Shown one piece after another: positions 39,123-48,407 of a stretch of 64,000 nucleotides of DNA. The stretch comes from Gracilaria gracilis (taxonomy: Eukaryota > Rhodophyta > Florideophyceae > Gracilariales > Gracilariaceae): assembly GCA_030374805.1 (NCBI GenBank), contig JARGSG010000096.1:1-64000 (forward strand), given 5' to 3'. The number at the start of each line of letters is the position of its first letter. Position 1 is the first letter of the stretch. Made by a program: the position numbers and the translations under genes. The notes under the pieces were generated by a model, which was given only the letters and a program-made list of their open reading frames with translations, was not told the origin of the DNA and did no database searches.

Positions 39123-40033
39123 ATGGCCACCCACAGCGCTACCGCCACCAACAGACCGCAGCAGATAGCCATCAACAATTTCGGAGCTTCCACGTCACAG
39201 CCTTTTTCGTCCATTTCCCCAGCCACCGCCAGCCGTAGGGAGCTTGCAAAAGCTATGAAGCAAAGCGGTGGTGTATTGCTTGTTCGAGACCTCTCCGCCG
39301 GCACAGCGCCATTGCAGGCTGTAGCAAGCCTGTTCGAAGGCGTTGCAACTCATCCAGACCCGTCGGTCCGCGCCAACAAGGCCTACTCAAAGAACCTAAT
39401 CTTCAAGGATTCGTTCGCTGCTGGGAACGGTGGCAGCAAAGTCGACCAGAAACGCATTCTTGGTGGGGTCTTTATGTATAAGCCACCACTACTGATCATC
39501 AGTAAGGGTGGCTTGCACGTTACCTTGGTAGATATCGTAGATATCTTATTACTGTATGATACGACTGCATTGCTGGTATATGAATTCTACTTGTCAAGTA
39601 CATTAATTGGCGCAGAGAATTGTCCAATTCTGTCCGAAGTCTCGCAGGTAGAATTACACGTTTGGTCAGAATCTGCCAGAGGTCTATAGTTGGGGTCTAT
39701 GTATACAGTATTTTCAAAATATATACCCAGAATATGATGTTCAACAGCAAATGACCAAACGTGTTATTCGTGTGTTGTAGTTCGTTTTGGGGACCTGATG
39801 CGGTTATCGGTACGAAGTGCGTACAACAGCAGTGTACAATTTCGCGTGAGGCTTGTGGGATTGTTGGTCGCAGCTGTGGAGATGTTCAACGCGACAACTC
39901 AACTCTCGAAGATGGTCTCCACCCAAGGTTAGATTACCCAATGATTCGAACAACAGGAGCTGCGATGATGCAAAACGTCTTGTTGGAAGGAGCTGTTGCT
40001 GGCTTTACAGATGCAGATGTATTGGCGCAATAG
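39123..40033 (+). pseudogene. Unrecognised gene or remnant, possibly oxygenase-like
   Basis: From ATG 39123 a 109-codon stretch looks coding (TASRRELAKAMKQSGGVLLVRDL, then KVDQKRIL at about 39450). The start resembles the N terminus of isopenicillin-N-synthase-like 2OG oxygenases (a helix followed by GxxLLRDL), but the iron-binding HxD...H was not found. After 39450 the frame loses coding character over about 330 bp that begins with GT and ends with TTGTAG at 39779, a possible intron joining in phase to VRFGDLMRLSVRSAYN. That frame stops at about 39930, while another frame reads LDYPMIRTTGAAMMQNV to 40033. The possible intron holds a 35-bp foldback (39480-39514). It is either a spliced gene with an unseen second intron or a pseudogene. 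Confidence 0.3.
39480..39514. repeat. 35-bp foldback
   Basis: 17-bp arms (AAGCCACCACTACTGAT and its complement with two mismatches) around one central base. Confidence 0.8.
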
Positions 40034-40173
40034 GTTATAAAACCGCAAAGTGTTAACAAAGCAAATATTCGTGTATACACGCCGAAACAATCACTTCCAA
40101 AAGAGCGCCGTCCTTGTAGCGGTAAGGTTAACTTCAGAATGTTCCACGGAAGTGCACCTTGCCGCTGCAGCAG

Positions 40174-40180
40174 TATAAGA
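40174..40180 (+). promoter_or_regulatory. TATA box for the zinc-finger microprotein
   Basis: TATAAGA lies about 139 bp upstream of ATG 40313. Confidence 0.4.
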
Positions 40181-40312
40181 ACTCCGTTTATCTCCCACAA
40201 AGCCTTCGTTCCCTCCTGCCACGCACAATCTCCTCCAATCAAGCTCTCTTCTGCATTTGGTGCCACCACTTCACCTCTCTACTGTTTAGAACCTCCGCCT
40301 CCCCTTCCCATC

Positions 40313-40589
40313 ATGCCCTGCTCAGGTCCCGATCGTACCATGCACTACTGCTGCTGGTGCAACGAGGAATTTCCGTGCCTCGTCGCCTGTGAGATGCATG
40401 AGACCTATGCTCACAAAGGTATATATCATCCCCCCTATTCCACTGCATCGATCAAAGTACAAACATACACAGACACACACAAGACGTATTGCTAACATCG
40501 CATTTCTCCCCATTCTGCAATCGTTCATTCCTTCAGGCCAAAAGCTGCCTAAAGGCAAAGTGTGCCGTCCCCATATAACAGGAAATTAG
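40313..40589 (+). CDS. Two-exon C2H2 zinc-finger microprotein
   Basis: Exon 1 40313-40418 and exon 2 40537-40589 would give a 52-residue protein. The finger is C-x2-C-x12-H-x4-H (CCWCNEEFPCLVACEMHETYAH), a textbook C2H2 spacing. A 118-bp intron begins GTATATAT at 40419 and ends TTCAG at 40536; the phase matches and splicing produces HKGQKLPKGKVCRPHITGN, a basic tail. Without splicing the frame runs on for 25 residues without zinc-finger character. A single finger with a basic tail could bind nucleic acid or act as a competitor of larger finger proteins; both are inferred. The TATA box supports transcription. This is one of very few introns I can argue for in the window. Confidence 0.55.
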
Positions 40590-40733
40590 ACCTTGTTCCT
40601 TTTGATGCTGGAGGCAGAATTCATATCCATCCCTTGCTTCCGCCGTCAAACGCATGCTACATATCTATCCTACCTACGGGCTCAAGCTGTACCCGCAGGC
40701 GTACCATGAGTCAGCTTTTGTTTTCAGCAAAAC

Positions 40734-42254
40734 CTACGCCACCTTGGCATAGTGAGCAGCCCTTGTAAAATCGAGTTCACATTCCATCTCCGACGCGCCA
40801 CCAAACGACGCCACTTCCAACGCCACGCCCTCCACCTTCACACAAGTATTCCAAAAGCATGGCCTCTTACAAATCCCCTCCATAAAGAAGAAGCCCCCCT
40901 TCTTCAATGTCTCCACCTTCGCCGCCATTGCATCCAACCCCTCGCCCAGCACTGCACGCCCATAGCAGCACCCCTGCGCCCTCGCCCACTCCACTCCACG
41001 AACCTCCACCCCTAACAACCTCTGGATCCCTTCCATGGCCACATACCCCTTCCCACCCCACAATACAGCTCCCACGCGCAGGAAGCGCCCCGCTTGCTCT
41101 AGATCCTCCACAGGGGCTCGCCCCCGCGCCAGACTCTTAAGCGCATTCGGATCCTCGCTCGTAAGCTTCACAAGTCCGAAAACACTCACCAGCAGCAATG
41201 TAGCCACATCAACCGCGTCCTTCGCGCGCTCGAAGGCATTATCGCGTCGCGGCCAATTCTTACCCGCGCACACGCACGAGATCACGATTGAGAATGCTAT
41301 GTACGCCCAGGAGAGGATTTGGCGCCCTCTTAGGCGCGTCACGTAGGTCACGCCGCGTCGCAGTGATAAACGACTGGCGTCTTGTCGTGCGGTTGCGAGT
41401 TCGGTGTCGAAGGAGGCGCCGATGGAGCCGAGCATGGTTGAGAGGGGAGCTTGGTAGATTCTTTCGCCGGGGGTTCCGGCGCGAAAGAGGTTATGCCCCA
41501 GGCGGTGGGCCCACTCGACTCCCGGGGGCGATCCATTGAGATCCAAGGCAGTCAAATTCCACATGAGGGCGCGCAGACCTTCGCGTCGCATCGTTTCATT
41601 CACAGCTTGTGTCTCAGCGGCGTTGCGAAGCACGTCACGCGCACACACGAAAGGAGTATTAGTGTATGCACCGTACATGGAGAGAACATCATAATTGCCC
41701 GCGGCTCTCCGGCGTTGTAGAGCATGTAGCGATTGCACGAGATCGCCAGCATCAACCGCGTGCGCAATGAGCGCCAGCGCCAGCGTCGAAAATGCGGTGG
41801 TATCCGGTAAACTGGTGGCGACGTTTTCCGGCGATGTGACAGCGGCGCGCAAGGCGTCGCGCCAGACGGGTTCCTCTACAACATCGTCGATGCAAGCAGC
41901 AACAAAAGCGCGAAAGAGGGCATCGCCATTCGAGAAGACATGCAACACGCCGTAGCCGTCCTTGCGCACGGAGAGGGATGCAGAGCGCAGTGTGTCCGCA
42001 ACAATGGTGGTAACGTCGGCGTGGGCGATGGCGAGAGGCAGGATGACGGCGACGGCGGCGTCGCGCATGAGTCGTGCGGGCTGCTTGCCGTAGCCATAGC
42101 GGTTGCGAGCGTGTGTAAGCGTATTGACGACGACGGCGGTGCACTCCTTGCGCACGTCTGGGGACAGGGCGGAGGCGGCGGATGAGACCTCCTCGGCATA
42201 GGTGAGGAAGAGCGCGAAGTCGTGCAGTGCCGGCATTGCCAAACCGCCAGACAC
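40734..42254 (-). CDS. Unrecognised 506-residue protein with central membrane segments
   Basis: One uninterrupted frame, alanine-rich in the first 200 residues, with helical repeats-like stretches (for example DAAVAVILPLAIAHADVTTIV). Two hydrophobic segments lie in the middle (about 310-330, WAYIAFSIVISCVCAG; about 345-363, VDVATLLLVSVFGLVKL). The C-terminal half carries conserved-looking GGKGYVAMEGIQRLLG and KRPCFWNTCVKVEGVALEVASFGG. No known domain is recognised. Length, lack of stops and consistent composition support a real gene. The start could be 42254 or the ATG at 42236. Confidence 0.65.
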   Translation of the reverse strand: MSGGLAMPALHDFALFLTYAEEVSSAASALSPDVRKECTAVVVNTLTHARNRYGYGKQPARLMRDAAVAVILPLAIAHADVTTIVADTLRSASLSVRKDGYGVLHVFSNGDALFRAFVAACIDDVVEEPVWRDALRAAVTSPENVATSLPDTTAFSTLALALIAHAVDAGDLVQSLHALQRRRAAGNYDVLSMYGAYTNTPFVCARDVLRNAAETQAVNETMRREGLRALMWNLTALDLNGSPPGVEWAHRLGHNLFRAGTPGERIYQAPLSTMLGSIGASFDTELATARQDASRLSLRRGVTYVTRLRGRQILSWAYIAFSIVISCVCAGKNWPRRDNAFERAKDAVDVATLLLVSVFGLVKLTSEDPNALKSLARGRAPVEDLEQAGRFLRVGAVLWGGKGYVAMEGIQRLLGVEVRGVEWARAQGCCYGRAVLGEGLDAMAAKVETLKKGGFFFMEGICKRPCFWNTCVKVEGVALEVASFGGASEMECELDFTRAAHYAKVA

Positions 42255-43038
42255 GGCGGCGGCGGCTTGTCACCTCGAAGAGTCTCGACACGTTTTATTT
42301 GGATTCATTTCAATTTTTGGATCTAAACTTGAATTTGCACATCTCAAATACATTAGATCTGGTTTACCGGGTCACACCAACATTGACTTTGCGGTATCTA
42401 CGGCAGGCAACAGAGCCAGGAATGTTTATCAGGAAGCTCAAAGGTTTTCGAGTCTTAGTTTGTATTATGGGTATGTCCTGGCTGCAAATCGATCCCATGA
42501 AATGCGAGCAACACCAAAAGGGAGAAAGAAACTTCGAAGCCTTCATGCATACTTTTGTGTGACTGATAGATATGACTCACAATTTGCCACGGCCCCAAGA
42601 ACGAAGTGGGCGACCAGACCAAAGAGGCCTTACCCAGGCACTGATCTAACTGCAGCCTGTGGGTTACCTTTCAGAAGGTGAAGCTTGGATGTAGGCGCAA
42701 CGAGAAATGTCGACCAGCGATGATCATGATGGTAGAGGGACTATTCGACGAATTGACTAGTTGACGATCTCTCTGAACCGTGAGTACAAGTGCTCACACT
42801 TGCGGGGTTGGTACCGCAGTGACTACTGCATTAACGCCTATCGAAACACCGTGCGCTTTTTCAAGATCTGATGCTCACTGATAACTCATTTACAGAACGG
42901 GTGTTCATTTATAAAGGTACATGACTTCCAGTTGTCTAAACCTATGATGTGAACTACGGGAAACAAATCACAGGAAGCCAACAACAGTTGGCTTTCAAAA
43001 AGGGAACGATAGCCAAAGACAAATGATGCTAATGAAAA
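42255..43038. other. Intergenic, no gene recognised
   Basis: A frame at 42202-42681 has no protein signature and overlaps the 5' end of the 506-residue gene on the other strand. Around 42705 a 20-30 bp stretch (AGAAATGTCGACCA.CGATGATC) repeats sequence near 38547, so a small dispersed repeat may be present. Confidence 0.4.
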
Positions 43039-43659
43039 CTAAGCAGAAGCCGACGCCGCGTTCTCTGTAATATGGTTGATGCTGGTGATGAGAAGCAACA
43101 TCAAGGGTACGTTGAGGTCAGCAGCAACGTGAACAGTACACGAAGACGGCTCAGACCATTTAACGACTTGCTCAATCTTGGCCAAAACGCGGCCAGTCTC
43201 AGATTCAGTCAACTCGTAGTCCAAAGCACCGCACACCTCAATAAACGGCTTGCCGTAAAAGCCATCACCATTAAAGATCTGGATGATACTGAACAAATGC
43301 CCTCTCTGGCGAGTAGTGACGACAATATTGTCGGTGCTAGCGTCACGTATTCTCATTGTCTTATCAGAAAGATCAAATATGGCGCGGTAAATCTCTTCAT
43401 CGTTCTTATCCATCACCTTGAAACCATCATGACAGCGAAGAATTCGGTATAGCTCGTGCTCCGGGTCAGTCTGTTCCACATGGAAGATTTCTTTGGCATG
43501 AGTGTGCTTGTTATGCTTCATGTGGAACTCTGTGGGATGACTGAAGACATACTTTGGCGGGGCATGATCTTTCTGATGATGATGATGATGAACGTGCAAA
43601 TGAGGGAAGGCGTGGCGCAAATTGTGACCCAACATGTCGAAGAAGAACGCGGTTGACAA
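43039..43659 (-). CDS. LURP-one/Tubby-like (LOR) domain protein
   Basis: A 206-residue protein. A His-rich N terminus (HLHVHHHHHQKDH) precedes a 12-strand-like domain with EHELYRILRC, KTMRIRDASTDNIVVTTRQRG, GKPFIEVCG and a final hydrophobic helix (VPLMLLLITSINHITE). A buried C-terminal helix at the end of a beta barrel is the LURP-one-related/Tubby C-terminal fold. Plant LOR proteins are linked to defence and phospholipid scramblases share the fold; function here is unknown. The His run might bind metal. A TATAAGTA on the minus strand about 100 bp upstream (near 43758) could be its promoter. Confidence 0.7.
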   Translation of the reverse strand: MSTAFFFDMLGHNLRHAFPHLHVHHHHHQKDHAPPKYVFSHPTEFHMKHNKHTHAKEIFHVEQTDPEHELYRILRCHDGFKVMDKNDEEIYRAIFDLSDKTMRIRDASTDNIVVTTRQRGHLFSIIQIFNGDGFYGKPFIEVCGALDYELTESETGRVLAKIEQVVKWSEPSSCTVHVAADLNVPLMLLLITSINHITENAASASA

Positions 43660-44181
43660 AGCGCGGGTATACGGTGGATATGAGCGAAAGTGAGCACGCC
43701 TCCGGCAGCGGATGCAGAGGATGGCGAAGCGTAAACGGGGTCAAGCAACGGGGCAGGGTGTACTTATACGGAGTTGAACAGGTGAGGTCCAAGGGCAGCG
43801 TTCTACCGCAGTGGTCGAAGAAATTACGTGCGTGAAACGGAGCAGTGGAGTGAAAGTTTTGTAGTAAGACACGATGCGTTGGGCAACATTGTTGTCAGTC
43901 AAAGGGGTAGAAATGCCCCGTTTTGAAAGAGGAAGTGTATTCAAGTGGCGATAAAGGTTTGTAGTGACGAAGTTGGAGCGAAATGTTTCGGGTACACTTA
44001 CCCTAGACGCTAATCGGGCTGTGAGTGGGTGACCCGCAAGCAGCTGAGAGCACCATTCGCAGGATGCTGGTGTCGGCGGCGGGAAAAATGTAAGACAGGG
44101 TTGTCCCCGCGGTCAAAAGGTTAGCTCAAGCGCAGGTTCGCGCACACTGGTTGGCAGGTCGCTGTTGACACGTCAGCAATT
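43660..44181. other. Intergenic, no gene recognised
   Basis: 5' region of the LOR gene. No repeat or convincing frame. Confidence 0.4.
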
Positions 44182-44562
44182 TTGTTTCATACATGGAAGC
44201 GACGGAAGCGATTCGGAGATGAAGAAGTGTCCGAATTCTTCTCTTTAAAACTTAAAAAGGACGATCCATCAAGAGCTCTTTTTTTTTCCAGCATTCTTGT
44301 CGAACGGAACACTGTCTCATCAGATGAGCTTGAGCGACAACGCTTTCTCCGGGTTGAAAGTTTTGCAGCATACCATGCGGCATCTACCTTCGTAGACGGA
44401 CAAGATGTGCGAGATACTTTGTCCATGTCGCCCAAGTGTGCAGCGAGGAGCCGATGTGCAAGCGACCACTTCGTTGAGATTGCCAGGTGTGCAAAAGTGC
44501 AAACCTGGCCAAAAGCAAAGCTTGCTCACGTCATCATCAAATTCCTCGACCAAAAGAAATAG
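44182..44562 (+). CDS. Hypothetical protein
   Basis: A 126-residue frame with a basic start (MFHTWKRRKRFGDEE) and a mixed helical body (SSDELERQRFLRVESFAAYHAAS). No known motif. It ends 32 bp before the inverted-repeat element at 44594, so that insertion may have cut a longer coding region; coding-like scraps continue to about 45800. Confidence 0.3.
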   Translation: MFHTWKRRKRFGDEEVSEFFSLKLKKDDPSRALFFSSILVERNTVSSDELERQRFLRVESFAAYHAASTFVDGQDVRDTLSMSPKCAARSRCASDHFVEIARCAKVQTWPKAKLAHVIIKFLDQKK

Positions 44563-44593
44563 ATACAAGTACTTTGTCCAAATTCCAATTGTA

Positions 44594-44906
44594 CAGTTGT
44601 GAGAAGTCAGAAGACTTCAAAAGGAAGCTTCGATGAGGTTCCGATGTTTACGCTTGAAGAAGCGTCACAATCGCTCTCTCAAGTGGTGGATGGCACAGAG
44701 AGAATCCGAGCGACGATGCTTGGAAAACGTAAGGAACACAATAGGGGCGATCGCGAGGCCTATTTCAAGAAGATGAAACAAGAAAATCCGCGTAGTGTGT
44801 GCGGTGAGCTCGGGCATTGGTGGCGGGATCGTGAGAAATGCAAGGAGGAAATGAGAGCCAGATCCAAATCCAATTTAATTCGAAGTCTTCTGACTTCTCA
44901 CAACAG
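44594..44906 (+). mobile_element. MITE-like element with Tc1/mariner-type ends
   Basis: A 313-bp segment bounded by inverted repeats of about 25 bp (CAGTTGTGAGAAGTCAGAAG at the left end, mirrored at the right) and by TA on both sides (44592-44593, 44907-44908). A TA target and ends starting CAGT are Tc1/mariner features. It carries an open frame (44599-44928) containing CGELGHWWRDREKC, which resembles a CCHC zinc knuckle, so the element seems to have captured a fossil gag-like fragment. No transposase is present. Confidence 0.65.
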
Positions 44907-44928
44907 TACATATCTATTGGCAAATTGA

Positions 44929-47402
44929 GCTCGGTTGAGCCCCTGGATCACGCTCATCTGTGATCAGCAATTGATTTCTTCATGTTTCTTTACAGTCAGA
45001 AAACGCTCATGACGCAAATGTGCCTAAAAACAATGAAGAACCCATCTTGCGCACATTTGCGCCTAGTGTTCAGCTGACCCCGAAGTATCTTACCCTTGTT
45101 AAACTTTACTTCTTGGGGTTGTTCCCGATTCGAACCTCGCAGATTCTGTTCACGTCTCTTGGCTCCTGGGTAAGTTTGTGATCCCATTTGCAGTTGTCAA
45201 AGACTAACAAACTTTACATTCAATTCGATGTCTACAGTAGTACGCGAGTGCTCAGCTCTTGTACAACAGTTGCAGAGAAAGCGCTCTATTCGTGTCCCCT
45301 GCAAACAAAAAGAGAACAAACCATGAAGATATGCCGGATGAAGATCAAAGACAAGTCAAGTACTCCGCTTCATGTGGTTTCGTAACTTTTTTGAAGCTTC
45401 TTCAATGCCATCCTTCAACACAGAGCAAAAGATGGCATTCAGCTGTACCATCGCATTGGTTCATGAGCTTGACTGTAAGAACGCTGCTCGTTCTGGAACA
45501 GCTGCACCTGCAGCTGTCTTTGAGTCCTTCAAGTTTTCAGCTTGGGTGAGACTGATCTAGAAGAGCTCACTTAACAAATCCGTGCATTCAACTGAACATT
45601 CCATTCGCCCATCTCCACATGACTTTGGCTGAACAACTTCAACATTTGAAACGTAATCAGCAAAGTAGTTATCACCTCTTTGACACTCTCGTGGGCTCCG
45701 TATGTACTCAGAGTTCCCCGCATGTGTTGGCTGTCCAAAATGTCAGAAAGACATCGACAGTTATACCAACGGGGATTGACAGGGCCGTATTTATGACTGA
45801 CTGACTTCGGTGAAAAAGTTCATGACTTTGACTGGCTGACTACTGCCAAAGTAGCAGTAGTCAAAAAAAGTAGTCAAGGTAATCACAAATGTCTATAATA
45901 GCCTTCTTAAGCCACCGTATGCCGTGAGATGATCCGTTTACTTCTTCATGGTACTGTATCCGATTTCTGCACCAACCGGTCGCCGTTCGTCATCCGAAAC
46001 TGTGCTTCTTTCTCTGAAAGCCCCTACACAAATTGCTATACTCAACTCTGGTCTCTTTTCCTCCCACCTGTTTTGCAATCATGCCAAAACAAACGTCGTC
46101 AAGGTCGTCAAACAGCATCAAAAATGATATGACTACTTTGTGACTACTTTTGGACTGACTATCGTGAAATGGCTTGATTATCTGACTTTAAACCGTCAGA
46201 AAAAAGTAGTCACAAATACGCCGCTGGGGATTGATCAAAGACTACGACAATGACTTCAAAACTAGTCATACTTCCAATGTAATTCCTCAGTTTTCTTTCC
46301 AGGGCGTACTTAAATATCTCATCCGGCGGTGCGACGTCAAAAAGTGCAATCATGCCAAATCCATATGTCCTAGATCTGTCGCAGCCACTGACGGATGATA
46401 TACTAAACAAACAAAGCCATGAGCAGTATGCACGGTCGTTTGTTCATCTTAGATTGAAACTGTTAGGCAGACACCGCTCTATCAGCTAAATCATGAAGTT
46501 TTACCGCTCCGCAACTCTCTTGTGAAAGGGGAACCAGCACTTTTAAAGGCCACTCCAATTGGATTGAATTACTCTTGAGCTTTGGTAGCACCTTTCTGTT
46601 GACTACTTTTGACTTACATGAGTGAAGAATTGCAAAACGGTCTTGACCCTTTGATTAGAATGCCAAAGAAATACTATTCAGAAACACGCTACTGGCCTTG
46701 ACTCGTGCTAGGAGAGCGCTAGGAGCTACTACACTTTCAGTTCTTTTCAGAACAAAGCGATAACCAAATTGAGGTATCCCAATGCTTGGAAAATTTGCTG
46801 AAGAATGTATGCGTATATATGTAAATAACTGCTGTGTACTCATGACAGTGAGGCAGGGAATGAGACAACTCTCGTACCTTTGCTACCCTGCAGATCATGG
46901 AGTGAACACTGGAAGACGTCAGAATAGGGATCACCACTATACGAGTAGTTAAAAAGCGTTTACGTTCAATAATTTACCAGTACTCAGTTGACACTAGTAC
47001 TGTACGCTCACGAAAGTGGCGTCGAACGTGTGCGCGCAATTTGTTCTGATTTGTACTGCAACGAATGAAAAGCTTTCAAAGCTTGTTGAAAGCGATACAT
47101 AATGTTATCTGGCTAGTTATCCCGCTGCTTCAAACTTCGAAGGCCTCTCATTCGCCATTGCCAAGTACTGTAGGTCCGCGACTTTTGAAGAGAAGTTGGT
47201 GTCTGTCACTGCTTTCGACGTTTTGGGTTCAGTTGAATGTAATGCAATATGGCCATGGGATTAGGGTTATGACGTGAGCTTGGATAACTCTCTTTCAACT
47301 GTCGTTTACTGTATGACAGACAACATGACGTCATATTAACTGCGCGTGTTATCTACCGTTGGTAACATTAATACCTTCCTTGTGAACCATTCATTCCCCT
47401 TC
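44929..47402. other. Intergenic, degenerate coding scraps and AGTAGTCA motifs
   Basis: Short frames (for example 45372-45560 with FEASSMPSFNTEQKMAFS, 45619-45804) look like pieces of a dead gene I cannot name. The 8-mer AGTAGTCA or its complement recurs about six times between 45850 and 46610. No intact gene is supported. Confidence 0.35.
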
Positions 47403-48407
47403 TCAAACGCACACATTCGTTTCTGACGTCGCCGCCAACCAGCGCACCATGGCGTCCGCTACATACGGACCAACATCTTCTTGCATGAAGTGGTTCACTT
47501 CTGGATACAATGCGTGTGGCTGCCCGTCAGTTCCAGGTATCAGTTGTCTGAAATCATCGAAGAATCTCTTCGTGAGAATGGGGTCTGCAGTTCCCCATTG
47601 GAGCAAAACTGGTCGTTTCCAAGATTTGAGCTGTTCGCGCACACTTAGAAAGCGAGGCGCACCCACGTCTGTCGGAGTTAGTGGCACAATTAGGGGGAAC
47701 TGACGCGCACCTGCCAGATATAACTCGCTTGGGAACGGTGCGTTGTACGCTGCAGTTTCAGCGTTAGTTAGATTCCGAGAGGTAAAGTCTTGAATGATGA
47801 GCCCAGAGTCAAATGGGTCTAAGACTTGAGATTGCGTTCTCCAAATCTCGAAGTTTGGAATGCCGGTTCCATCTGGAAGAACTGTGTTGGCTAGCACAAG
47901 TCTGTCAAAGCGGGTGGGATCTTCGGCGGCTATGGTCAAACCAATGAGTCCACCCCAATCCTGGAGAAAGGCATGCAAACGGCGAACATCGATAACTTTG
48001 AGGAACTGTTTCATCCAGTTTACATGCGAGTTGTAAGTGTACACAGAGCGGTTGACAGGTTTGTCAGAGCGTCCGAATCCAATATAGTCCGGAGCGATTA
48101 CTCGATAGCCGGCTCGAGTGAGGGTAGGGATCATAGAACGGTACAGATATGCCCAGTCCGGTTCGCCGTGCAGCAGAAGAATAGTTCCGTGTGTGGCGTA
48201 GCCAGCGTCCGTATAGGCCATACGAAGGCCAGACACCATCACATAGCGAGTGGTGGTGGGGAAATCTGAGACGATATCAAAACGCGAAAACGGGGTACGA
48301 ACGAAGCGGATGCCAGTTGATGAAGTACGGATCTCATCTTGAACGCAGGTGACGAGAGGAGAGAGAAGTAGAGCAGATAGCAACAACGGAATGCAAACTG
48401 AAACCAT
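47403..48407 (-). CDS. Secreted haloalkane-dehalogenase-like alpha/beta hydrolase
   Basis: A 334-residue protein. The start at 48407 opens a signal peptide (MVSVCIPLLLSALLLSPLVTC); in-frame sequence upstream would add 61 residues without family similarity. The oxyanion motif HGEPDWAYLYR (80-90) and nucleophile motif QDWGG (Asp150, followed by the halide-stabilising Trp) match subfamily I haloalkane dehalogenases of the DhlA type, as do APDYIGFGRSDKP and YNAPFPS. Further catalytic residues are Asp275 (WGTADP) and His306 (NHFMQED). The family hydrolyses carbon-halogen bonds; epoxide hydrolase relatives share the fold but usually lack DWGG context. Secretion and the halogen-rich chemistry of red algae suggest a role in handling halocarbons, an inference. 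Confidence 0.9.
   Translation of the reverse strand: MVSVCIPLLLSALLLSPLVTCVQDEIRTSSTGIRFVRTPFSRFDIVSDFPTTTRYVMVSGLRMAYTDAGYATHGTILLLHGEPDWAYLYRSMIPTLTRAGYRVIAPDYIGFGRSDKPVNRSVYTYNSHVNWMKQFLKVIDVRRLHAFLQDWGGLIGLTIAAEDPTRFDRLVLANTVLPDGTGIPNFEIWRTQSQVLDPFDSGLIIQDFTSRNLTNAETAAYNAPFPSELYLAGARQFPLIVPLTPTDVGAPRFLSVREQLKSWKRPVLLQWGTADPILTKRFFDDFRQLIPGTDGQPHALYPEVNHFMQEDVGPYVADAMVRWLAATSETNVCV

Noticed and set aside
38527-39168. 213-codon plus-strand frame
   Set aside because: GC-driven open frame with irregular composition, overlapping other frames of equal quality.
45121-45142. tRNA-like T-loop (GGTTCGAATC on the minus strand)
   Set aside because: No matching A box, acceptor stem or cloverleaf could be built around it.
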